NCBI GenBank assembly: GCA_013350335.1
Contig: CM023539.1
Coordinates: 46,238,631-46,302,630, forward strand
Length of the DNA: 64,000 bases
Source of the DNA: Chimonanthus salicifolius
Lineage: Eukaryota; Streptophyta; Magnoliopsida; Laurales; Calycanthaceae
Direction of reading: 5' to 3'
Shown here: positions 13,427 to 39,689 of the stretch, one piece after another
Position numbering within the stretch: position 1 is the first letter of the stretch
Layout: each line of letters opens with the position of its first letter
Made by a program: the position numbers and the translations under genes
Notes under the pieces: generated by a model
Told to the model about the DNA's origin: nothing
Databases searched by the model: none
The model's input: the letters and a program-made list of their open reading frames with translations, nothing else

Positions 13427-14367
13427 ATGATTTTACTGCTACCCTTCCTTCATTTATTGCTTTTGCAGAGCCCTGTTACAGCTGAAGATCAGATCTTCTA
13501 TGACTGCTCCGGCATCTCCAATTACACTTCTGGTAGCCCATTTGAAAGTAATCTCAAGACCCTCCTCTCTTCTTTATCTACAAACGGGCCACTAAACCAT
13601 GACAGCTTCTACAATACCAGTGAAGGTGATGACCCCAACAAAGTCTACGGCTTCTCCCAGTGCATGTCTGGAACTTCTGCAGATGAATGTGGGGAATGCC
13701 TTGCAAATTCAAAAGTGGAGATCGTCCAACTATGTCCCAATAGAAGAGAAGCGACCGTCCAATACTACGACTGTATCTTGCGTTACTCCGACCGACGCTT
13801 CTTCTCGGAGCCCGACACCAGCGCTCTGTTTTTTGCCTGGGATCCTGAGATTGCACCAAACAGAAGTCAATTCAATATGAAATTAGGAGATATGATGGAC
13901 AACCTTTCAATCACGGCTTCGTCACTGCCATCTAAGTATGCAACCATGGTGAGTAGTTATATGGACTTTGATAAGATATATGGATCCGCAGAGTGCACTA
14001 GGGATTTGTCTGAGGAAGACTGTTACACATGCTTAAGAGAGATGATCCGAGACATACCCAAGTGTTGCGAGGGAAAAAGAGGAGGAAAGGTCAATTCTTT
14101 AAGCTGCGGAATTAGATTCGAAGCACACCCCTTCTTTCGTGGGTCTCCTCCTCCTCCACCACTGTCACCGGTTGCTGCTGCTCCAACTCTTTCAATTGCT
14201 GTGCCTTCTAAAGATTCAGGTGCTTACTCCTTTTCTCATCATCACCTCTTCACCTTTGCACTCTCTTAAGTAGAATTTTTTAATCTGATATGAATAAATG
14301 AAAATTGATAAACAAGTTTTAATTTTGTCAATTTGAACTCTTGAATTTTGTTCATGTTTGAAATTTT

Positions 14368-14369
<2 letters not shown>

Positions 14370-14402
<33 letters not shown>
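14370..14402. repeat. (TA)n microsatellite
   Basis: About 16 TA units in intron 1 of the plus-strand CRK. Confidence 0.9.
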
Positions 14403-14405
<3 letters not shown>

Positions 14406-15631
14406 TATCATATCATACACTCAATCGCCCATGAATGTGTGTATATAACTACATATTCACATTTAAGACGACAGATTACAATTTTTTGTCAATCTTTCCT
14501 TTGATACATCTTACAATTTCTTGAATTGATAAGAATACGCCTTGAAACATTTAGGTGATTTTTTTTTAATATATATTTTTTTGAATGATTAAAGGAAAGT
14601 GTCATTCAAAGAAAGGAAATAGCTTCACACAAAGGGAATAGCTAAATGTTTAATATATTGATGTTTTAATATATTTATCATCAGATGTTTAGAAGTTTAA
14701 ATCTTGAAATTAAATGTTAAAATAATTAAATATGTTCTAACTTAACAAGAAGTGAATGACAAATTGACTAAATTGATCTTTGTCGATGATGATAATGATA
14801 TACATCAATATAGCTACCGTCAACTGATAATACATGATTATGTCAAAGTCGTCCATGAATAATATAATACATGATTAAACTCGACTTCTTCTTAGTGTCC
14901 ATTACTTCTTGTCTAATTAAGATATGCCATCGACTGAGTCATGATTTAGACCCAAAATTTATCAGCTTCTGCCTGTTTTGATCCGGCCTAGCTTTGAAAA
15001 CTGCGGCCATACCTCACTTGTTGGCCAAAATAAAAAAAATAAAAAAATTTCTGTTCTGTAAATAGGAAAGCAGAAAATTATTTAGATATTTTAGTAGGAG
15101 AATTCCAAATTATTTCATTTTAACTCTGTGAATTGGAATGGATACTAAATTTTAATAAATAAAGATCATATTCACCCATGAATGAAGACTGTCAATACTG
15201 TATTATTTTGCATGTCGTCCACCCGTTATGACAATTTGACATTGTGTCACTAATTTCATTGCACTGATCTTCCCGTCTATCAAATGCTAAATTTGAACTA
15301 GTGTACCATTTGTTTGGATTCAAGGAAAGTAAGAAGTTCAATTTTACATCAACATAAATTTATAGAACCAAATTTTCTCTCGATTGATGCAGGGACTAAA
15401 GACAGATGGAGAAGATACATCATTATCATCATATCTATTATTATTATGTTGATTCTTATCTCTATAGCTTGTTCATGGATGTTAATCAGACGGAAGGTAA
15501 CGAGAAGAGAATCAGGTAAATGGTCAACAACCTCAACATATTTCAAATTAGATAAGTGATTAGATTGCATGTAGGAGGAGATTTTTTTTATTTAATTCAT
15601 GGTTTATTATTATATTTTGTATTAGAAAATT

Positions 15632-15995
15632 ATAATTTGATAACATTTTTGAGGTAGAACTTATTGTCAAAAGCTAGTCATTGAGAAAATGGTATTTCAA
15701 GTTTATATATGTCATTGGTTTCACAAATTAACTGATATGTGACTTTTTGTCACTTCCTAGCTGCATGTAAAAACTTCACACATGTGTAACTGCGTCCTGC
15801 AGCTGCACATGGATCCTGCACTGATACCCTCTTAGAAAACCCTAAGTTGATAACAATCTTGTGGTAGAACTCACTTTAAAAAATTAGTTATTAAGAGAAG
15901 AGTATTTCAAGTGTTACATAGAGTTATTGGTTTCACAAATTAATTGAATTTAGCCTTTTGTAACTTTATATTTTAGATCGTCTATATGTTGCATG
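15632..15995 (+). repeat. Diverged tandem duplication in CRK intron 2
   Basis: About 160 bases at 15632-15790 recur at about 15846-15995. Both copies carry 'gataac..t..tggtagaact', 'agtatttcaagt' and 'attggtttcacaaatta'. It is intronic and non-coding. Confidence 0.6.
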
Positions 15996-16039
15996 CACGA
16001 AATTCAAAAACTGATAGAATGTTTTAGCTTGTTTGTGGA

Positions 16040-16255
16040 TAAATTTCATTTGGTAGGCTGTGTTCTGGGCCACTTTTGTCAATATTTTGCCTGGGTGTGT
16101 GAGATTGTGGCTTTTTGTTGTTTAGCCCTCTTTGGGTACTTTGTTTGCCTTTGCCGATTTCGGCTTCTTTGGCTTAGCCTGGGCTGTGGGCTCATAAATC
16201 CTTTGATTCTTGGGATTTTCTCTTGAATGAATAGACTAACCAATCATTAAAAAAT
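16040..16255 (+). mobile_element. LINE-like 3' tail in CRK intron 2
   Basis: A T/G-rich tract ends in 'gaatgaatagactaaccaatcatt' followed by an A-rich tail. The same end motif terminates the tract at 19550-19830. This fits 3' UTR fragments of one plant LINE lineage. No coding part remains, so the class is inferred from the tail and the second copy. Confidence 0.5.
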
Positions 16256-16902
16256 AAATAAAAAAAATTCATTGCACCATTAGCCTCTTACTAGCTTCCA
16301 ACCTTTTATCGGAGAAGTTATTTATGTTAATCTTCACATGTATGTTTTCTTTTTCCAGAAATTAAATCTGAGGAACAAAAGATCACAGGAGTTGAATCGC
16401 TATTATTTGGGTTGGATACACTCAAAATTGCTACAAATGATTTCTCTAATGCAAATAAAATTGGAGAAGGTGGATTTGGTCCTGTTTACAGGGTAAAATT
16501 TGGTTGAACATACATACTCTTGTTTTCCAATACCAGCTGCATTTTAAGATTAAAAGGGCCTGATCATTTTCTTTCCTACCTTAACTTTCTTCTTCTCCCT
16601 TTTTTAGGGAAAGTTGTTGGATGGAAGACAAATAGCAGTGAAAAGGCTGTCGAATAAATCAGAACAAGGACTAGATGAGTTAAGAAATGGGGTAGCATTA
16701 GTTGCTAAACTACAGCATCGGAACCTGGTGAGGTTGTGGGGTTGTTGCATAGAAGAACAAGACAAGATGCTCGTTTATGAATATGTGCCCAACACTAGTC
16801 TAGACAGATTCATATTTGGTTTGTTTTCTTCTTTACATGGATATCTTTGTTAATATTCTATTGATTTGTGATTTAAACACACATTTATTGTTCTATATTT
16901 GA

Positions 16903-17160
<258 letters not shown>

Positions 17161-17736
17161 TAGTAAGTTGATAACATTAATATTGAATTTACAACCTCTC
17201 TTATAGTTTCAATAATGCTTGCTTGACAAAATGGTTGCTAAACTACTTTAATCTTTCTTTTCTTTTTGTTAATGAAGTGGATATATGGCACCAGAGTATG
17301 CTTCACAAGGGACATTTTCATCAAAATCAGATGATTCAGCTTCGGCGTTCTAGTTTTGGAAATTGTAACGGGCCGAAAGAATGCGAATTTCGTCGAGGAT
17401 GAACATATGACGAATCTTTTGAGCTATGTAAGTATGAAACTACAAAGTGTGACTCAAAATCTACAATATAATTGTATACTCGTTGCAGATGATTTACATT
17501 TGTTGATGAAATTTTAATAGGTTTGGAGACACTGGAATGAAAGAACATGTTTGAAGATTGTAGACCAGGCCATTGAAGGAGATGACTTGAGAAATGAGAT
17601 GTTAAAGTGCATTCATTTGGGTTTATCTTGTGTGCAGGAAGATGCAACTAAAAGACCTACTATATCAATGGTTCTTCTCATGCTCAGTACCAGCGCTGCG
17701 ACTCTTCCCATTCCTTCACATCCTCCTGGAACATAA

Positions 17737-18059
17737 ATAGGTTTTTTCACCTTTGTTTTTATGTACGAGACAAATCTTTGCATTTCAACTACGGTTGCTT
17801 AATGTGGTTACATTGCCTGTAGATGTTTTTTCAATCGATGGAAAGAAAATTATTTGACAGTATTAAAGTTTCTCCAAGATCCAACCAATGATGTACTGAT
17901 AGCAAGTAAACTGATAACATCAACATCTTTTCAAAAATTCTACACTTCTAAGTAAAATACCCATTTTGTCCAAATTTTTTCAATAGCTCTTTTTTCTCTT
18001 TTCATTTGTTTAAACAAAATAGATATTTTACATAATTTTAGTACATTAAAAATAAAAGT
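17737..18059. other. 3' flank of the plus-strand CRK
   Basis: AT-rich, presumably 3' UTR and intergenic DNA. No poly(A) signal assigned with confidence. Confidence 0.35.
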
Positions 18060-18535
18060 ATTGATACACCAATTAATTCCTATAACTTTTAAAATTGATT
18101 CCAATACGGGCATCCAACTTTAGCCCTCATTTGAGATGATTTAATACTTAAAATGGGATTAGTTGTAAAATAAAATAAAATAAGAGAGTTAAACTTGAAA
18201 GGTTTCTCAAAAGGAGATGCAATATGTATCAATAAAAATATATTTTTAGTATTTTATATAATTACTTTAAATTCGCAGAAGCTTCAGAACTCCCCTTGAT
18301 TCGCTCTTCACAGGTCACACAAACCTATGTCCCGTCTGTCATCGAAGACCAACAATTGTTCAGGTTAATGAGATGGGAAGCTTCGCTTCCTGCATCTTTT
18401 GTCTTTTTCAAGCAACCGTCTTACGTTTCAAAGTTTCCAGCTTGTGTTTTCTGGTCCATCAAGCATGTGTGACGGGTCAAACTCTAAATTCATGTGGAAA
18501 CTGAGTCCTTGTTCCATCTCTTATTAAATACTCTT
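18060..18535. repeat. Duplicated CRK upstream block, copy 1
   Basis: This block aligns by eye with 24260-24790, which lies just upstream of the intact CRK beginning at 23712. Shared pieces include 'cgtctgtcatcgaagacc', 'gggaagcttcgcttcct', 'tttcaaagtttccagctt' and 'gtgacgggtcaaactc'. Copy 1 lacks about 40 bases present in copy 2. No minus-strand CRK remains below it, so it appears to be an orphaned promoter-region duplicate. Confidence 0.75.
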
Positions 18536-18633
18536 TCTGTTCTATTTTACTTGTTTTATTTTAAAGTTTTAATTTTTTCAAAAAAGACTCTAAAAGAATT
18601 TATGAATTTCTCTTCAACATTTTGCAACTCTTT

Positions 18634-18668
<35 letters not shown>

Positions 18669-19549
18669 TTGTAGTGAAAACCCCCTTCTTCATATCCAAC
18701 TCTAAGATGTTTATGCCAAGCTTCTTAATAGTTCGACTAGCACCCATTGGACACATTGTTGCCATATCTATGCCATCTGGTCTCTCACCAATAGATTTGG
18801 CCCTGTGTGTCCAAGTCCAAGTGTCCAACTATTGCTGGTGTGGGGGAAGCTCATACTCAGCGTCTGAGATTTCAGAGGCCCTAAGCGAACTTTTAACATG
18901 GGCATTTTATGCACTCACAAAAAATAAAATTATATAATTTTTTTTACAAAATGTGAAACATTTAAATAAAATATCATAATCAAATTTATAACAAATTATT
19001 ATTTAAAATTTACACTTTTTGGATTTTGAGATACAAAATTACTAACTAAATTACTATATTCATTTTTTTTTAACATATTTTTTTCAATAGATAAAATAGT
19101 TAATTCATTCAATCTTTCTTAAGACAAATTTAATTTCCACTTATGTCATGTATGTTGATTCTTTTTATTTTTTATTACTATTCTATTGTATTTAAAAAGA
19201 GTAGTTGACATGCTAAAGTATATAATGCATTTAAAATAATTTATAAAGTAAAATTATATTAAAAAATTATCACTCAGTTATAAACTATAAAGCACAAAAC
19301 AGTCATTCAAATTTAAATCCATTTTATTTTCATTCAACTATTTATATTACAATAAACACTAAGTTTCCTCATTTAAAGACTTCTTTAAGTCACATTTTTA
19401 TTAAAATTTCTGAAAAAATGATAAGAATAATGATTAGTTAAAATGTAACCTTTATATAATCATTTTAATCTTATAATAGAGTCAATTAATCATCCCAATT
19501 CTTAATTTTTAAAAGAAAAATAAAATTATAGGATAAATGCTTTTTATCA
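18536..19549. other. AT-rich intergenic DNA
   Basis: Contains a (TA)n run at about 18637-18664. A short GC-richer patch at 18720-18900 has no recognisable motif. No gene seen. Confidence 0.4.
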
Positions 19550-19830
19550 TAGGAAATCTCGGCTGAGCAGAATTTTGGACCCCTGGACCCGGCTTCTTGG
19601 AATCTGCCTTTTTGGTTCGGAGCTTCTTGAGTTTTCCTATGGCCCGGGATGTGAGCTTATTTGTTTTCTTATTACTTTTGTATTTGTGGCTCTCATTTGA
19701 GGGTCGCTGATTTTGTCATTGCCTGATATTTTTTAACTTGATTCGGGATGTGGGATTTAATTTGTTCTTTTGTTTTTTGGGCTTTCCCTCTTTAAATGAA
19801 TAACTAACCAATCTTTCAAAAAAAAATTGA
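19550..19830 (+). mobile_element. LINE-like 3' tail
   Basis: Same type as 16040-16255: a T/G-rich body, then 'aatgaataactaaccaatctttc' and an A9 run near 19820. Only the 3' end is present. Confidence 0.5.
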
Positions 19831-20356
19831 AAAGATACAAGGAAAGGGACAAAGAAGACAGGAATACCTTGAAAATTTTGACTAACAGAAAGAATTATGA
19901 TAGATTGTAGAATAATGGAGGGCATGGCTTTTAATAGGACAGATTGAAAGATAAAAACTCAAAAAATAGATTTCAGATAAATAACATAAATGCCTTAGAA
20001 GATGATGATAATGATTCATAATACAATCCAATAATGACTCCTAACACATTTAGAAAATAAATCCTAGGTGTATAAGTAAATCTAAGCAATAGTGTAAATT
20101 AAGATACTTAACTGGCATTCTAATTTGATACTTGAATCACTCCATTTTGACATTCGCTAAATCTTGAATCGGAAGGTCCAAAATTTCATCATCACGTAGA
20201 TCAAGCACGACTGCATCACTAAGCAGTGAAGTGACAACATTGATTTGTTGTTTTAACATTGTTTCGAATGCAAAATAATCAATTATCATTAAAAAGTAAC
20301 AAAACTCTGGTCATATTCAATACAACAAAGTTATCAATCACCCAAGTATTATAGCA
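19831..20356. other. 3' flank of the 672-aa CRK
   Basis: Non-coding DNA downstream of the TAG at 20357. It probably includes the 3' UTR; nothing else recognised. Confidence 0.4.
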
Positions 20357-23712
<3,356 letters not shown>

Positions 23713-24259
23713 CCTCTTCTTCTCTCTAATTTTCTTCTCACGCCCTTTACAATCCTTGGCACAAGGAAACGCTCATGTGTCTTCATCTCCTTTTTCTACT
23801 AAATAAAATACTGAGTCCTGTCTTTTCAAAGAAGTAATCTTGTGTTTTGGTTGAATTGATAGCGATGATTAATCTTCTGAAATTTCTAGTTCTTCTCCTT
23901 CTTCTTTTATTTAATTCTCCTTTTTCTTCTACTAAATAAAATATTATGCATTCTTATTTTTTCAAAAAAATTGTGTTGTATTATCTCACTCTACTAATTT
24001 TAATGATATATGTAAATCTTTCCATCTACATGACTACATACTGAGTAAATTCAATTGAAAAGTGACCCTTTCAAATTAACAATGATCTTCATTTATAAAC
24101 GAGTCGGTTGAATGGTTTGATGGCCAAGTTTCATAAGAAAATTAAAAAAAAAGTCTTTGTATCTCTTTATATATCAAAAATTGAGTTCATTCTTAATTTT
24201 AAATGATATTATGATATAAGAGATAACAAAATTAAAAGTTAGTGTTGGAACTACAGAGT
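23713..24259. promoter_or_regulatory. Putative CRK promoter and 5' UTR
   Basis: DNA immediately upstream of the CRK start at 23712. Its first 150 bases are CT-rich on plus (GA-rich on the transcribed strand). No TATA box can be assigned with confidence. Confidence 0.35.
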
Positions 24260-24790
24260 TTCTAACATTAAAAAATAATTCCAATATGCTTATCCAGCTC
24301 TAGCCCTCATGTGATATGATTTAATACTTAAAATAGGATTAATTGTTAAAAAATATAATAAGATAGTTAAACTTGATAGGTTTTTCAACAGAAGAAGCAA
24401 TATGTATCAATAAAAATATATTGTTAGTATTTTTTATATATAACAGATAAGAGCGACAGACCCACATCGCAGATGTCTATTGAGAAATCGCTTTAAATAT
24501 GCAGAAGGATAAGACCTCCCCTTTGATTCGCTCTTCACAAAAAAACTAAGTCCCGTCTGTCATCGAAGACCAACAACTGTTCAGGTTAATTAAATGGGAA
24601 GCTTCGCTTCCTACATCTTTTGTCTTTTTCAAGCAACTGTGGGGCCCACGAACATGGCATTCTCCGCGGTGCCGTTTACGTTTCAAAGTTTCCAGCTTCC
24701 GTTTGCTGGTCCATCAAGCATTTGTGTGACGGGTCAAACTCCAAATTCCTGTGGAAACTTAGTCATTCTTCCATCCCTTATTAAATATGA
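24260..24790. repeat. Duplicated CRK upstream block, copy 2
   Basis: Homologous to 18060-18535 (shared 'gtctgtcatcgaagacc' and 'gtgacgggtcaaactcc'). Weaker echoes of the 'gacgggtcaaactc' part occur at 32270-32470, upstream of the CRK starting at 31765, so the block travels with CRK 5' ends. Its position suggests a distal promoter, but that is inference. Confidence 0.7.
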
Positions 24791-25042
24791 TTTTAAATCA
24801 AACAATTCATATTTATAAGATATATTTTAAAGTATGATAATTATAAAATAAATTTATTTAAATTATTTTATATTTCAATGAAGGTTTTTTTTATGAAAAT
24901 ATTTAGAAAACTACGATTTTGGATGATAGTGCTCTCAAAAAAATTACTTAAGTTAGTCCTGTCAAACTTGTTTTAGACAAAAATCTCATAAGCTGCTAAA
25001 GCTTTCATGAGTTGGAGATAGGGCGATTTCATGAGTTGGAGA

Positions 25043-25726
25043 TAGGGCCAGGCTAACCAAAAGGCAAATTAGGGCAGCGCCTTAGCCTTCTATTGGTTTC
25101 ACACTAGGGATGTGTTTCAGTTTTGGACTTCATCATTTTGAGTTCAGATTTATTTGTCGGATAAATTTGAAGGACCCTTATCTAATTTAAATAAATTAGA
25201 TATTTTAGATTATTGTTTCAGTCCCTTAAAACAACATCATTTTTCCCCTTTTCCCACATAATCTGATTCAACGCCAACCATTACTTGTGTTAGCTGAACT
25301 TAGGGTATAGATTTTTTAATTCCTTTGTCTTTTGATTACTTTGTTTATTCTTTTAATTCCTTTATCTTTTGATTACTCTTTTAATTCAGTTATTTATTCT
25401 TTTATTTGGTAAATGGTGATTGATACTAGATTGGTAATACCGTAATGGAAATATTGAAACAATAAAATTTAAGGTTTAGATACTTGAATATTGGTAGAAT
25501 AATAATTGCTTACAACCTTGAAATGGTGTTGAAATGCTGAAAATGTTTGGATATACTAAAATTGCTGGATATTTGAACTAGAGATCTATAAGAATTTTAG
25601 ATAAATTCTTTTTATTATATATAATTAAAATTTTAATTAAATATTACTTATAATAATATGTTAATTACCAAGAAGACCCCGTTTAGATTTTTGCCTTAGG
25701 CCTCAACTTGTGTTTAGCCGGCCCTG
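25043..25726. mobile_element. Non-autonomous hAT-type element, 684 bp
   Basis: The left end is TAGGGCCAGGCTAA. The right end read inward is CAGGGCCGGCTAA. The 8-bp flanks are gttggaga (25035-25042) and attggaga (25727-25734), 7 of 8 matching. No transposase frame. Just left of it, 'atgagttggagatagggc' is duplicated in tandem (about 25007-25048). Confidence 0.75.
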
Positions 25727-27355
25727 ATTGGAGACTGGGTATCTACACTAGCGCATGAACCCTTGCTAGCTCAGATTTTTTCATATATATTATTTTATAG
25801 TCTAATAAAATATAGAAGTCATTGTAGTTTAGTAGTAAAGATATTTGTTCCTCATGTGATTGACATGAATTTAATTCTTGTCAATGGTGACCTTTCTACT
25901 TATTTTAACATTAGCACTCTTTTTTATTTATTTTTTGAAAATGAAAAAAATTAAAGGTTGTTCATTTGTCCAAACTCGACCTAAATAAATGGATTTGAAC
26001 GAAGAAATCTTTTTTTTCAAGCTCAAATTAATTTATTTTTAAAGCCCAAGCTCAATTAAGTAGAAGCCCAATGAGCTTTGACGGGTTTTAAGTAAAAGTC
26101 TGAACCAAATCTTGACTTAAATATACAGGTTGGATAAAGATTTTTGTCCAACAAATCAAGCTCTTATTGAATAGTCAAATCGAATGTTGAACACATACTA
26201 AATATTGAATATTAAAGTCTCTTGTTAAATATTAGAATCAATAAATATAAGAGTTAGATGTTAAATGTTAAAGTTGAGGGTAAAACATAGCATAAAATAT
26301 AAAATACAAAATATGTATTAAAATATAAAATATGAATTTCAAAATTCAGAATTATAACATGTCGGCCTTTCATGGATGTAGCAATAAGATAATTAAACAT
26401 TTTTCCTAAACACTCTAATAAGATAATATTATCAAATGGATCTTAGGGCCCTCATAATTAAGTATGATATAAAGAGAATCATATTATTAGATTGCATGTT
26501 TACCTTGATTTTAAACTTTTAAAAATCAATGACCAATATACATTAAACTGTAAATGCATGAAATTTTTTATACTTTATATCCATTAAATTATCTATCAAT
26601 TGAACTCTATTATATGAGGCTCATCATTCATTTAAGGACATATCTTATTAAAGAATCGCACTTGTTGTGTAATATATTTGGTGAACGATGCTCTCGACCG
26701 TGACCTCCCTTCTTTCCATCCATGAGCAGTAATGATTTTGTTTGTGGACGCTGCCCTTTCATTAAGGTTTCAACTCTTAGACTGAGATTCGAATGCTCGC
26801 ATATGATGAAGACATTGGGTAATGTATGTGGACATTTTATATGTTAGATTAATTTTTAATATAGTGAATATATAGTAATTAATATAAATTCTCTCAACAT
26901 ATAAAGGCCATTCAACGATAAACAGAAACATCAACTAGATACAGATCTTGTTTTTCTTTAAGATAGATGTTTTTATTTACTTTAATATTTACAACTTTCC
27001 CCATATCAGATATAGATCTATACACACTTCATAGTGAAACAACCAGTGATAACAGTGATGAATCATATATTTAAATAAATGCCTTAACAACGGATTCTTC
27101 ATTGTCACAATTGTGGCTTCACTCAGGTTTGCTGAGTGTGGGGCATTTATTAATGGATATAAAGATTATATATTTATATTTAACAGAAGAATTAAATAAA
27201 TAAATATGGTAATTGAAGTGCATGAAACATCATGTAGAATGGCACTAAGTGGTAAAGTTATTCAACATAAAACAACAAATTTTTAGAGTGCAAAGTAACT
27301 AATCATCATTAAAGGGTAGTAGAACTCAATTCATATTTTTAAAGGTATTATAGCA
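25727..27355. other. Intergenic DNA, possible diverged SINE at 25815-25960
   Basis: Around 25815 the plus strand reads TTGTAGTTTAGTAGTAAAG, then GAATTTAATTC about 35 bases on, with an A-rich end near 25950. This is like worn A and B boxes of a SINE, but it is weak. The rest is AT-rich with no gene. The part near 27300 is the 3' flank of the next CRK. Confidence 0.35.
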
Positions 27356-31765
<4,410 letters not shown>

Positions 31766-32792
31766 TTTCTTCTCAACTCCTTAACAATGCTTAGCAGAAG
31801 GGAATGGTTGTAGGGTTCTTTCAGAATTGAGAGACGGCAATGTATCACTGGCATTTCAATGTCCTCGACCTTATCGTTGAATATCCTGTCCTATTTTTTC
31901 TTCTTTCCTTTTTTGAAATATAATGCTCAATCCTTTCTTTTTCACAGAACTAGTCTTCAGTTTGACTTTTACATCCTCTAAACCATATTCCATTCTTGTA
32001 CGCGTAAAGTAGCTTGTAACAGGCATGACCCTTACAAAATGTAAGTGACCCTTTCGATCTTTGTGCATAAAGAGAATTAAATCATTCTAATGTCCAAATT
32101 ATAAGAGATAAGAAATGTAAAATAAAAAGGTTGATGTTGAAATTATAGACTTAGTAACCTGAAGAAAGAATTCAAATATATTATATGTTACAATTTAAAC
32201 TTGAATTAGGATTAAGGTTCTGAATAATGATAGATTAAAACTTAAAACCTTCGGGTTATTCTTTTCAACAAAAGTCTTGGTTTTTTTTGTCAAACCTCAT
32301 AGGGACCAAGCAAAGAGGCGATTAGTAACTTGGAACGCTTGGTGGCGATGGCGTCTAGATTTCAAAGCTTCTGGGTTTTGTTTACGGGTCCACCGAGCAT
32401 TTGAGGAGACGACGGGTCAAACTCGGACTTCTGTCTAAACTTCCAGATATTCTTCCATTCCGTACCGTGAAAAATTATTAGATGAAAATATTTTTGGCGA
32501 AAGTTTGATAATTTAGTACTTTATAAAATTCATTATAATATAAAGATGAGTTTGTTACAATAGATTAATATTTGAATAAAAATGTCCTATATATCCATGT
32601 AATAGATTATTCTCAATATGATTTTACAGTATGTAGGACTTTCATTTCATCTGACAGTGGATTACTTTAAAGTAAAATTTGAATTAAATGTTGATATAAA
32701 TTAGAGGATGGTAATGAGCATGAGGAAAAGTATAAATGATAATTTTATGGATAAATTCTGTCTCGAGCTATTTGTTTTTCCATCATGTCATC
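31766..32792. other. Upstream region of the 655-aa CRK
   Basis: Probably promoter. The first 60 bases resemble the upstream DNA of the other two intact CRKs ('gagaattgagaga' near 31830, also near 38670). A GC-richer patch at 32270-32470 resembles the 24260-24790 block. Confidence 0.4.
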
Positions 32793-32943
32793 CAGGAAAA
32801 CAAATATCGGCCGATACTATACGTATCGTATCAGCCTATATTTGCCGATATCAGACAATATTCGATATATATCGCCAATATCGTGGTTTTAATTTTATTT
32901 TATTTTTTTAAATTCTCAGCTAAAAGCGAGATTTCAACCCCTC
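32793..32943. mobile_element. Short hAT-type element of the TATCGGCCGATA family (151 bp)
   Basis: Starts CAGGAAAACAAATATCGG and ends ...TTTCAACCCCTC. The 8-bp flanks are atgtcatc (32785-32792) and gtgtcatc (32944-32951), 7 of 8 matching. The interior is made of ATCGGCCGATA-like palindromes. Relatives lie at 40494, 52440 and 53086. Confidence 0.65.
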
Positions 32944-32951
32944 GTGTCATC

Positions 32952-33655
32952 TATGTTGACATCGACTCCTGATTGAATATGTCCTAATTTTTAACATGAT
33001 AAGAATCATAAAAGAAGTTGGACTTTTAAATGTGATGATGATTCGATCCACCAAGCCCATATGTCTGGACATACTTTCTCAATTGTTGCTTCTTTTCTCT
33101 CTGCAATATTTATTCAATACCCTAGCATTTGAAACTTGCACTATCATGCTCTTTTATCTTTATAAATGAATTTTTTGTAAGCTCTTTCATATATTGGTAC
33201 GAAACCTTTTTTCTACTTCACAAAAACAGTAATATTGAACAAAGAAGAAAATAGAAAAAAGAAAATCAACACCGTAACATACAGATTTACGTAGTTCCCT
33301 TTCGGTATATCTACAGATTTAAACACCGACCCACTATACTCAAAGGAAAAAGACGAAAGAAAGACGTCTATGGCACTCGATTACAATTTTGGCTCATAAC
33401 GTTCTCTCAGTTAGAAAAGAACATTATATACTCTCCTAATTAGAGTTTACTATGACTCGATCGACAATATATCTCTGATGGTCAGACTCCACAAAGCTTA
33501 ATCTCATCTTTATCACAGGTCAGTATTGATGCTTAATTTTGAAAATGACACATGAAGTGCATAAAACGAATACTACAATTGCAATGCCATCAAAAGTTGA
33601 ATTTACAAGTAACAAAACACTCTTCAAATTCAATCCAACATAGAATACAAATTAA
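32952..33655. other. Intergenic DNA, possible old LTR fragment
   Basis: The segment 33270-33500 contains 'acagatttacgtagttccc'-like sequence reminiscent of Copia LTR edges, but no matching second end or target duplication was found. The rest is 3' flank of the 653-aa CRK. Confidence 0.3.
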
Positions 33656-38599
<4,944 letters not shown>

Positions 38600-39306
38600 G
38601 GTCTTGCTCTCTGATTTTCTTCTCAAATCCTTTACAAAGATTGGAAGAATATGTTTCTATCAGTATTTGAGAATTGAGAGATGGGTTATTTGTCTTTGGC
38701 AGTTTAATTTATACGCTCTTTGGTCTTGGAAGTCTTTCTTTACAATTGATACCGAGTCCAATCTTTCCTGAGAACAAGTCTTCTATTTCAGCAGACCAAT
38801 CCATTTTCCTTTAATATACACTAGTTTTTTACAGGAGTATATATTTGGCTGTCGGGCCCACTTCTCTATCAAAATGATAGAAGATCTTTCTATTTATCCA
38901 TTTATAAACGACGCCAGTCTAAATTGATTACCGTGTGATATAAAGGAGAAAGAATCAAACAATTCGCAGTTGTTTGTCAATTTTCAATTATATGACATTT
39001 TCTTTCTTTTCAAGTAATTCATTTTCTATATAGGAAGATAAAAATTTGCAAAAGAAAATAAAAAGATTTTTCTCTTTTGCAAAATGATATTTCGTTCATT
39101 TTAAATAAAATAAAATTTTAATATAGACAATTAAAATATCAGATTTTTACAATCCAATATGAAGTCAAATACTATAATACTTTTTTATAGAATATAAATA
39201 AAACTCTAACATAATTATTTAAAATTTGAACAAGAGATTCAAAATGATCATTTTACAAAGATAAATGAGGAGGCTTCATTTTTATTTTATATATAAGTCC
39301 ACGCAT
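38600..39306. other. Upstream region of the 653-aa CRK
   Basis: Probable promoter and 5' UTR directly above 38599; AT-rich further out. No site assigned. Confidence 0.35.
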
Positions 39307-39400
39307 ACGAAGAATCGTTCATGTTAATGAATCGTTCTCAGTTACATGATGAAGAATCGTCCGTGTTGATGAATCATTCTCAGTTACATGATGAAGAATC
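39307..39400. repeat. 42-bp minisatellite, two copies plus a partial
   Basis: The unit begins GAAGAATCGT and ends TCAGTTACATGAT. Two near-identical copies lie in a row, followed by a third start (GAAGAATCAT). Confidence 0.8.
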
Positions 39401-39674
39401 ATAGCCGGCTCTATCCAAAAGCAACAAAAGCGGCCGCTTAAGGCTCCAAATATTGAAATGCCCGAAATTATTGATAACTTTGCCGCAAAACCTTATTAGG
39501 GATGCCTAAATTTCGGCTGCACGAGTTTTAAAAAAAGGCTTGAATTTTTTTTCCAATTTTTTTAATTATATATAATTAAAATTTTAATTAAATACTATTT
39601 ATAATAATATCTTAAATATAAAGAGGTCTCATTTTAATTTTTTATTTTAGTCCTTAACTTATTTCTGACGGCCC
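39401..39674. mobile_element. Possible hAT-type element
   Basis: Left end TAGCCGGCTCTATCC; right end read inward TGGGGCCGTCAGAA. Flanks share AAGAATC but not at the exact expected offset. The interior is AT-rich and resembles part of the 25043 element ('tatataattaaaattttaattaaatact'). The call rests on that similarity and on the ends. Confidence 0.4.
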
Positions 39675-39689
39675 CACAAAGAATCGTTG

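Noticed and set aside
33270..33500. Possible Copia LTR fragment
   Set aside because: One short stretch looks LTR-like, but I could not find matching ends, a primer site or a target duplication.
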